Shown in pieces: positions 20,745 through 25,194 of a stretch of DNA of 25,194 bases. The notes under the pieces are model-generated. The model ran no database searches and was not told where the DNA came from. It saw only the letters and a list, made by a program, of their open reading frames with translations. A program made the translations under genes and the position numbers. Within the stretch, counting starts at the first letter, position 1; every line of letters starts with the position of its first letter. Where the stretch lies: contig DAIRVC010000018.1 of assembly GCA_036803025.1 (NCBI GenBank), positions 1 through 25,194 of the forward strand. The letters are read 5' to 3'. This DNA is from DAIRVC01 sp036803025 (lineage in GTDB: Bacteria > Chloroflexota > Anaerolineae > Anaerolineales > E44-bin32).

Positions 20745-22742
20745 TCAATCCTTGTCGAACGCATGTCGGAGCGTGATAGCGTACCACAATAACCGGATGG
20801 CGTCTGTCGCCCGGCCAAGGAGCGCACGAATCGCCCCGGGGAATAGGCGCTGGCGGATGCGATCGAGTCGCAGACGCCAGAAGTAGTGGTGCTGCAGGCG
20901 GAAGTGCCTGCGGTGGCGGCGATCGGGAATGTGGGCCCGACCCCAGGCAAGGACGATGCCAAGCTGGCGGTCGGCCTCCCCCAGGAGGACCTTGGCGCCG
21001 GTGGCGCCCAGGCCGGAGTGAGTCGCCGCCAGAAGCTGGACGCGCGCCAGGTCGAAGGACAGCCAGGCGTTGTGCAGATTGAAGTTGGTCCGCTCCGCCT
21101 CCCAGGCGGCAGGATGCGAGGCGGAGCGGGCCGACTCCAGGTGGCGGCCGGCGCGGCGCACCCACTCTTCGATGGCGAGATTCTGATGCGCTTTGCGCAG
21201 GAGCACTTCCGCCGGGGCGAGCGCCGGGTCGCCCATGTCGGCCGGGGGATTACGCAGGCTGTCCCACAAGCCGCCGCCCGCCAGCTTGCGCTGCTCGGGC
21301 TGGATATCCAGAGCAAGCGCGTAGGCCGCCTCGAGCGCGCGGTAGTATCCGGGCAGGTCGGGGCCTCGATCACCCAAGGCCGATTCACAGAAGTCGCGCA
21401 GGAGCGCTTCGACGGGCAGGTCCGGGTTCCAGGCCAGGCGGGCGAACAGCCAGGCATTCAACTCGGGGACCACCCACGGGCGCGGGCCGGTCATCAGCGC
21501 CTGTACGGTGTGGATGCCCATGCGACGGTAATAGCGCAGGTCGGCTTGGAGCACGCTCGGGAGCGGCGGCAAGACGGACTTGAACAGGATGCCGTCCAGG
21601 TAGTACTCGAACACGCGCGCCGGCGCTGCGTGGGCACCGGCGAAGTGGGCAACCTGCCGCTCAAGCATCGTCGGGTAGTGAGGGAAGTTGGCCGGGCAGG
21701 CGGGGTCGTCAGCGGCATGCGCGTAGCAGCGCATGCGCGGCGCCCACAAGAGCGCCACGTTGCGCTTCGGGATAACCCGCGTCGGGGGCGCCTCCGTGTC
21801 GTGGTATGCCAGGAACGAGAGCACAGCGCTCGGGTTGACCGACTCAAGCGCCTCGGCCACCATGTTGGTCGCCCTCAGCGCCTGCTCCGAGGGGGTGAAA
21901 TCGCGGCAGGCCGGGCAGGCGCACCATCCGCCGCCGGGGATGTCGTCCGCCCACAGGTGGAAGACGTCGGCCTCCGGGTGTGCAGTGAAGTGCGCGGCAG
22001 CGTTGCGCTGGACGATCCGACGCGCTTCGGCGCTGGCGGTACAGAAGTTGTAGTCCGGCGTCCGCCGCACACCGTCGTAACGGAACGCCCGCGGGAGTGA
22101 GCGGAAAAGCGCGCGCGGCAATAGCCCGGCCAGGCCATGCCCGCCGTGCTCAATGGTCATCCCCCGTTCGCGCGCCAGGGCTAATGCGCGGTCCTTGTGC
22201 GATTGCCAATGGCGCTCGGACACCGCTCCAAGAGCCAGGGCTTCCTGGGTGGCGTGGATGAACAGCGTATTGAGGCGATTGCGGCCGGCCCAGATGATCC
22301 AGTCATCGACCTCGCGCAGGAAGGCGTGATGGCCGATGACCAGGCATCGGCCGGAAAGGCGCGGGAAATCGCGCTCTTCTTCGGCCGCCAGCGAGAACAA
22401 TGTCGCGGCAGGCAGACGCTCCCCCGCCTCTCCGGGCGACACCCAGCGGCAGCCGAGTGCTTCGAGCAGGCTGTAGACCGCGTAGAGCAAGCCGGGCGCG
22501 GTCTCGCCGTCCAGATGGACCTCCGACGGGCCGATGCGCCAGGAGAAACCGTCACGTTCTCCCTGCCCGTGGCTCAGGCGGAAGAGCTTGACCTCGGGAT
22601 GCGGCATGACGACCAGGGGAATCGGCCGCCCGCCGATCCGCTGGAGCGTCTGCTGAAGCTCGCGGGCGGCCAGGGCGGCGGTCGGCTCCCCGCTCGCGGC
22701 CGGAAGGATCTCCCATTCGTCAGCCAGGTCGAGCCCTGCCAT
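20745..22742 (-). CDS. DUF4838 domain-containing protein (carbohydrate-active enzyme-like)
   Basis: This 665-residue protein begins with a glycosidase-associated N-terminal domain like that of GH20/GH67 enzymes (residues 10-120; AARELQQTLQRIGGRPIPLV; GLLYAVYSLLEALGCRW). It continues as a DUF4838 region (about 130-450) with NRLNTLFIH, EHGGHG, FHLWADDIPGGGW and a C274/C276/C279 cluster (CACPAC), which may bind a metal. The C-terminal 200 residues are helical. DUF4838 proteins are usually predicted polysaccharide hydrolases, but activity is not established. No signal peptide is seen at the ATG; a polysaccharide-acting enzyme would normally have one, so either the substrate is internal or export is unusual. 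It lies 59 nt upstream of the lipid kinase gene on the same strand. Confidence 0.78.
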   Translation of the reverse strand: MAGLDLADEWEILPAASGEPTAALAARELQQTLQRIGGRPIPLVVMPHPEVKLFRLSHGQGERDGFSWRIGPSEVHLDGETAPGLLYAVYSLLEALGCRWVSPGEAGERLPAATLFSLAAEEERDFPRLSGRCLVIGHHAFLREVDDWIIWAGRNRLNTLFIHATQEALALGAVSERHWQSHKDRALALARERGMTIEHGGHGLAGLLPRALFRSLPRAFRYDGVRRTPDYNFCTASAEARRIVQRNAAAHFTAHPEADVFHLWADDIPGGGWCACPACRDFTPSEQALRATNMVAEALESVNPSAVLSFLAYHDTEAPPTRVIPKRNVALLWAPRMRCYAHAADDPACPANFPHYPTMLERQVAHFAGAHAAPARVFEYYLDGILFKSVLPPLPSVLQADLRYYRRMGIHTVQALMTGPRPWVVPELNAWLFARLAWNPDLPVEALLRDFCESALGDRGPDLPGYYRALEAAYALALDIQPEQRKLAGGGLWDSLRNPPADMGDPALAPAEVLLRKAHQNLAIEEWVRRAGRHLESARSASHPAAWEAERTNFNLHNAWLSFDLARVQLLAATHSGLGATGAKVLLGEADRQLGIVLAWGRAHIPDRRHRRHFRLQHHYFWRLRLDRIRQRLFPGAIRALLGRATDAIRLLWYAITLRHAFDKD

Positions 22743-22856
22743 TCCGGTGCATCCCTCGCCGATTGCCGCCGTCTGCTCGGCGCGGCACGACGCACGGCGC
22801 TCAGGCCGCTGCGTCGATCATCCGTCGATGGACCCCGCGGACGAGGCCGTTGCGCC

Positions 22857-23072
22857 TCAGTCCGGGCTCTCGTACTTGAAGGAGATCTTGACCTTCGCCC
22901 GGTAGGCGACCACTTTGCCGTCTTCGATCTGCACGTCGAGTTCGGCCACCTCGGCAATGCGCAGATCGCGGACGCTCTTGGCCGCTGTGGCGACCGCCTT
23001 GGCGACCGCCTTCTCCCATGACTCGGAACTCGTGCCCACCAGCTCGATCATCTTGTACACGCTGTCAGGCAT
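22857..23072 (-). CDS. Dodecin family flavin-binding protein
   Basis: This 71-residue protein has the dodecin fold and motifs: YKMIELVGTSSESWEKAVAK (residues 6-25) with the conserved flavin-stacking Trp in SSESWE, then a helix, VRDLRIAEVAELDVQIEDG and a last strand YRAKVKISFKYE. Dodecins form hollow dodecamers that store riboflavin, FMN or FAD in bacteria. I chose the ATG at 23072 because GGAGGAGG lies 5 nt upstream; a longer frame to 23150 adds nothing recognisable. It follows the cupin gene by 43 nt and the ZIP gene on the same strand, suggesting one operon. Confidence 0.92.
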   Translation of the reverse strand: MPDSVYKMIELVGTSSESWEKAVAKAVATAAKSVRDLRIAEVAELDVQIEDGKVVAYRAKVKISFKYESPD

Positions 23073-23115
23073 GTCCGCCTCCTCCGGTCCCACCTGTCGA
23101 ACGCTAAGCGACGGT

Positions 23116-23436
23116 TCAGCGATAGTCCTCGCGGATCGGGTAGAAGACATCCAGGATGCGGCAATCGGTCAGCGCCCTGCCCGAATGCCGCGCGTGGGGC
23201 GGGATGACCACCACCTGTCCGGGCTCGAGCTCCGCCTCCTTGCCCTCGACGGTCAGCGCGAACTTGCCTTCCAGCAGGTTGACAACCTGCTCGTGAGGGT
23301 GGCCGTGCTCGGGCAGTGAGGCCTGCGCACGAATCCTCCAGTAAGCCAGGGTCACATTGGCCGAGTGGATGAAGCGCACGCGGTAACCCGGGACGAGCTC
23401 GCGTTCCTGCACCTTCTCGAGGGTGATGACATCCAT
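23116..23436 (-). CDS. Small single-domain cupin protein
   Basis: This 106-residue protein has one beta-barrel cupin domain. Cupin motif 1 reads LPEHGHPHEQVVNLLEGKF (41-59), with H44, H46 and H48 as likely metal ligands. Motif 2 reads PGQVVVIPPHARHSG (72-86), with H81 or H84. Such small cupins can be dioxygenases, isomerases or ligand-binding proteins; the sequence does not say which. The frame opens with GTG at 23442, but the ATG at 23436 has a better-spaced GGGAGG (9 nt). It begins 15 nt after the ZIP transporter stop, so they are probably co-transcribed, and a shared link to metal supply is possible. Confidence 0.85.
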   Translation of the reverse strand: MDVITLEKVQERELVPGYRVRFIHSANVTLAYWRIRAQASLPEHGHPHEQVVNLLEGKFALTVEGKEAELEPGQVVVIPPHARHSGRALTDCRILDVFYPIREDYR

Positions 23437-23451
23437 GTCCACCTGCCTCCC

Positions 23452-24264
23452 TCAGCCCAGGGCCACGTCCAGCAGCATCATGACTGCGAAGCCCCCCAGC
23501 GCCCCGATCGTAGCGACGTCGGTGCTCTCGCCGCGCTGGGATTCCGGGATGAGCTCCTCCACCACGACGTACAGCATCGCCCCGGCAGCGAAGCTCAGCG
23601 CATAGGGCAGAAGCGGCTGCATCAGCAGAACCGCCGCCGCCCCGAGAACACCGGCGACCGGCTCGACGACGCCGGAAAGCTGACCCCACATGAAGCTCTT
23701 CCACTTCGACAGCCCTTCGCCCCGCAGCGGAAGCGAAACGGCCATGCCCTCGGGGAAGTTCTGGATACCGATCCCCAACGCCAATACAGCCGCGCCGGCC
23801 AGGGTTGCCGCCGGCAGCCCGGCGGCCACGGCGCCGAAGGCCACCCCGACCGCCAAGCCCTCCGGGAGGTTGTGCAGTGTGATCGCCATCACCAGCAGCA
23901 CGCTACGTTGCCAAGTGGTGTGCAGCCCCTCGGATGCCTCGATCGGCAGTCCCAGGTGGAGGTGGGGCAGCAGGCGGTCGATCCCCCAGATGAACCCTCC
24001 CCCGGCCAGGAATCCGACAACGGCCGGGAGCCAGGCGGTCCCGCCGGCAAGCTCAGCCATCTCGATCGCTGGTGCCAGAAGCGACCAGAAGCTGGCGGCG
24101 ATCATGACACCGGCGGCGAAGCCCAACATCCCGTCCAGAAGGCGGCGGTTCACGCTCCGCGTGGTGAAGACGATCGCCGCACCCAGTGCCGTCAACCCCC
24201 ACGTGAAACAAGTCGCCAGCAGCGCTTGGGCGACGGGAGGCAAGCGGCCGATGCTTTCGATCAT
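23452..24264 (-). CDS. ZIP family divalent metal transporter (GufA/ZupT-like)
   Basis: This protein of about 270 residues has eight likely membrane segments. Its metal-site signatures are HNLPEG (131-136) and QNFPEG (168-173) on adjacent helices and EELIPE (236-241) near the C-terminus, as in bacterial ZIP importers of the GufA group. A His-bearing loop (LPHLHLG) lies in the cytoplasmic region. It probably moves Zn2+, Fe2+ or Mn2+ inward across the cytoplasmic membrane. I chose the ATG at 24264, with GGAG 9 nt upstream, over a TTG at 24303. It is the first gene of the ZIP-cupin-dodecin set. No obvious Zur or Fur box is visible upstream. Confidence 0.9.
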   Translation of the reverse strand: MIESIGRLPPVAQALLATCFTWGLTALGAAIVFTTRSVNRRLLDGMLGFAAGVMIAASFWSLLAPAIEMAELAGGTAWLPAVVGFLAGGGFIWGIDRLLPHLHLGLPIEASEGLHTTWQRSVLLVMAITLHNLPEGLAVGVAFGAVAAGLPAATLAGAAVLALGIGIQNFPEGMAVSLPLRGEGLSKWKSFMWGQLSGVVEPVAGVLGAAAVLLMQPLLPYALSFAAGAMLYVVVEELIPESQRGESTDVATIGALGGFAVMMLLDVALG

Positions 24265-24526
24265 GGATTCGAACTCCGTGAGTATCGAGACACGTCCCCC
24301 CAACGGCCTCGCGGGTTGAACGACTCTATGTGGCTATGCGCAGGATGGGCCCGTCGACCGCCTCGAGCATCGCGCTCCTTGGCGGGCTTGTCCGCCGGCC
24401 GGGCGCCGCCCTGCCTCTGCGCTGTTGATACCCTGATTTGCGACGGAATGCAACACACGTGCCCCACCGGGAAGGCGCCCTTCGACCGGGCCACCGCCTG
24501 GGGCGGTTCCCTGCCCATCCCAAGTG
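24265..24526. other. Divergent intergenic region, about 260 bp
   Basis: It lies between the divergent ZIP and dehydratase genes. Short inverted repeats are visible (GGCGG-N6-CCGCC near 24382-24398; GAAGG-CGC-CCTTC near 24472), but no gene, RNA or clear operator. Long plus-strand frames here continue antisense to the ZIP gene and look non-coding. Confidence 0.5.
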
Positions 24527-24535
24527 TGCTACCAT
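24527..24535 (+). promoter_or_regulatory. Possible extended -10 element of the dehydratase-subunit gene
   Basis: TGCTACCAT (TG at 24527, TACCAT at 24530-24535) could start transcription near 24542, 12 nt before the ATG at 24554. A weak TTCCCT lies 17 bp upstream. Confidence 0.3.
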
Positions 24536-24553
24536 GCGCCTGCGAGCCTTCGC

Positions 24554-25194
24554 ATGCAGATCCCTTCGATCCTATCGAGCCTTCCGACTCGGAAGCAGGT
24601 CGCCCTGGCGCACCGCGCCCAAGGCGGCCAGGTGGCGGCAGTGCTCCCGATCCACGCACCCCGCGCGCTGCTGCGTGCGTACGGGTTCCTGCCGATCGAG
24701 GTCTGGGGACCACCCGGCGTCAACCCCGCTCAAGGGGCGGCCCACCTTCAGCCGTATGTCTGTTCGATCGTCGGCAACGCTCTGTCCTTCCTCCTTTCCG
24801 GAGGATTGGAGGTGGCCGATCTCATCCTGGTCCCTCACGCGTGCGACTCGCTCCAGGGACTGGGCAGCATCCTGATAGATTTCATCGAGCCTCGCCAGGC
24901 CGTGCTCCCGCTCTATCTTCCGCGCGGCCAGCGCCCTTCTGACGTCGACTTCCTGGCGGCCGAGCTGCGGGCGGCGGCCAGTCGCCTCCAAGCGCTCTCG
25001 CCGCGCAGCCCGTCCACAGATGAACTGCATCTGTGTATCGAGCGCGAGGCGCGGGCGGATGCGCTGTTGGCCGATCTGCACGCTGTGCGCGCCCGGCTCC
25101 CCTTGCGCGACGCGGATGTCTTTCGTCTGCTGCGCAGCCGCGAGTTCCTGCCGGCCGAGAGGTTCAGCGCGTTGGCGGAGGAAGCCCTGGGCCA
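24554..25194 (+). CDS. 2-hydroxyacyl-CoA dehydratase subunit D family protein (HgdB/FldB/BcrC-like), 3' truncated by window end
   Basis: About 213 residues are read without a stop to the window edge. The text matches the HgdB/D-component family: an early helix plus PIHAPRALLRAYGFLPIEVW (near 30-50), HLQPYVCSIVGNALSFLLSG with the first cluster Cys, then LILVPHACDSLQGLG with the second, and YLPRG further on. These proteins carry a [4Fe-4S] cluster and, with a partner subunit and an ATP-driven activator, remove water from 2-hydroxyacyl-CoA or reduce benzoyl-CoA. Partner genes would lie beyond the window. The start is uncertain: the ATG at 24554 has only a weak ribosome site, and an in-frame ATG at 24533 overlaps the proposed -10 box. 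The opposite-strand frame at 24572-25081 is a shadow. Confidence 0.82.
   Translation, partial: MQIPSILSSLPTRKQVALAHRAQGGQVAAVLPIHAPRALLRAYGFLPIEVWGPPGVNPAQGAAHLQPYVCSIVGNALSFLLSGGLEVADLILVPHACDSLQGLGSILIDFIEPRQAVLPLYLPRGQRPSDVDFLAAELRAAASRLQALSPRSPSTDELHLCIEREARADALLADLHAVRARLPLRDADVFRLLRSREFLPAERFSALAEEALG

Noticed and set aside
23365..24942. 525-residue plus-strand frame over the ZIP gene and the following intergenic region
   Set aside because: It is antisense to an evident membrane transporter, and its text is low-complexity Arg/Pro/Gln.
24572..25081. 169-residue minus-strand frame at the right edge
   Set aside because: The plus strand encodes recognisable HgdB-family motifs (HACDS, VCSIVGN), so this is its shadow.

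Overview
This is a 25.2 kb stretch of a high-GC bacterial chromosome. Two runs of exactly ten N (6972-6981 and 14133-14142) show it is a scaffold from a draft or metagenome assembly. The gene set suggests Chloroflexota, most likely Anaerolineae-like. The clues are lipoproteins with Thr/Pro-rich linkers behind the lipobox, a six-repeat PD40 propeller lipoprotein, a DHH-CBS-tRNA nucleotidyltransferase fusion, a TadZ/CpaE-type protein inside a two-component cluster, LipM-type octanoyltransferase, and an HgdB-type dehydratase subunit. The phylum is an inference from gene content; no rRNA or other marker gene is present. I saw no tRNA, rRNA, CRISPR array, insertion sequence, prophage or integrase.

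Layout. Positions 33-6325 (minus strand) hold a solute-binding lipoprotein, a GH13 alpha-glucan hydrolase, the DHH-CBS-nucleotidyltransferase, a GNAT acetyltransferase and a small four-helix membrane protein. Positions 6463-7286 (plus) hold lipM, interrupted by the first assembly gap. Positions 7377-9931 (minus) hold the propeller lipoprotein and a DUF4230 protein, separated by about 390 bp with no convincing gene. Positions 10000-11110 (plus) hold a DUF503 protein and an SDR-fold protein without its catalytic Tyr/Lys.

Positions 11221-17547 form a signalling block. A stand-alone receiver points left. To the right run a zinc-ribbon/MshEN-like histidine kinase, a GAF histidine kinase (its end lost in the second gap), an OmpR-type regulator, a TadZ/CpaE-like protein with a pseudo-receiver, a double-XRE protein and a TPR protein. 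A tandem GNAT protein and an RpiB-family isomerase follow on the same strand to 18929. Positions 19028-24264 (minus) hold a PlsC acyltransferase overlapping a lipid kinase, a DUF4838 protein, dodecin, a cupin and a ZIP metal transporter. A 2-hydroxyacyl-CoA dehydratase subunit starts near 24554 and runs off the right edge.

The most notable non-coding signal is a recurring promoter arrangement. At four unrelated genes (starts 3491, 6463, 9931 and 10000) a TATAAT or TACACT hexamer ends 6-7 nt before the ATG. This puts the predicted transcription start at the start codon and implies leaderless mRNAs. Most other genes here have clear Shine-Dalgarno sequences, so the genome appears to use both initiation modes. 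The sequence after the second gap begins with a very GC-rich gene fragment unrelated to the kinase before it, so that join should not be trusted.
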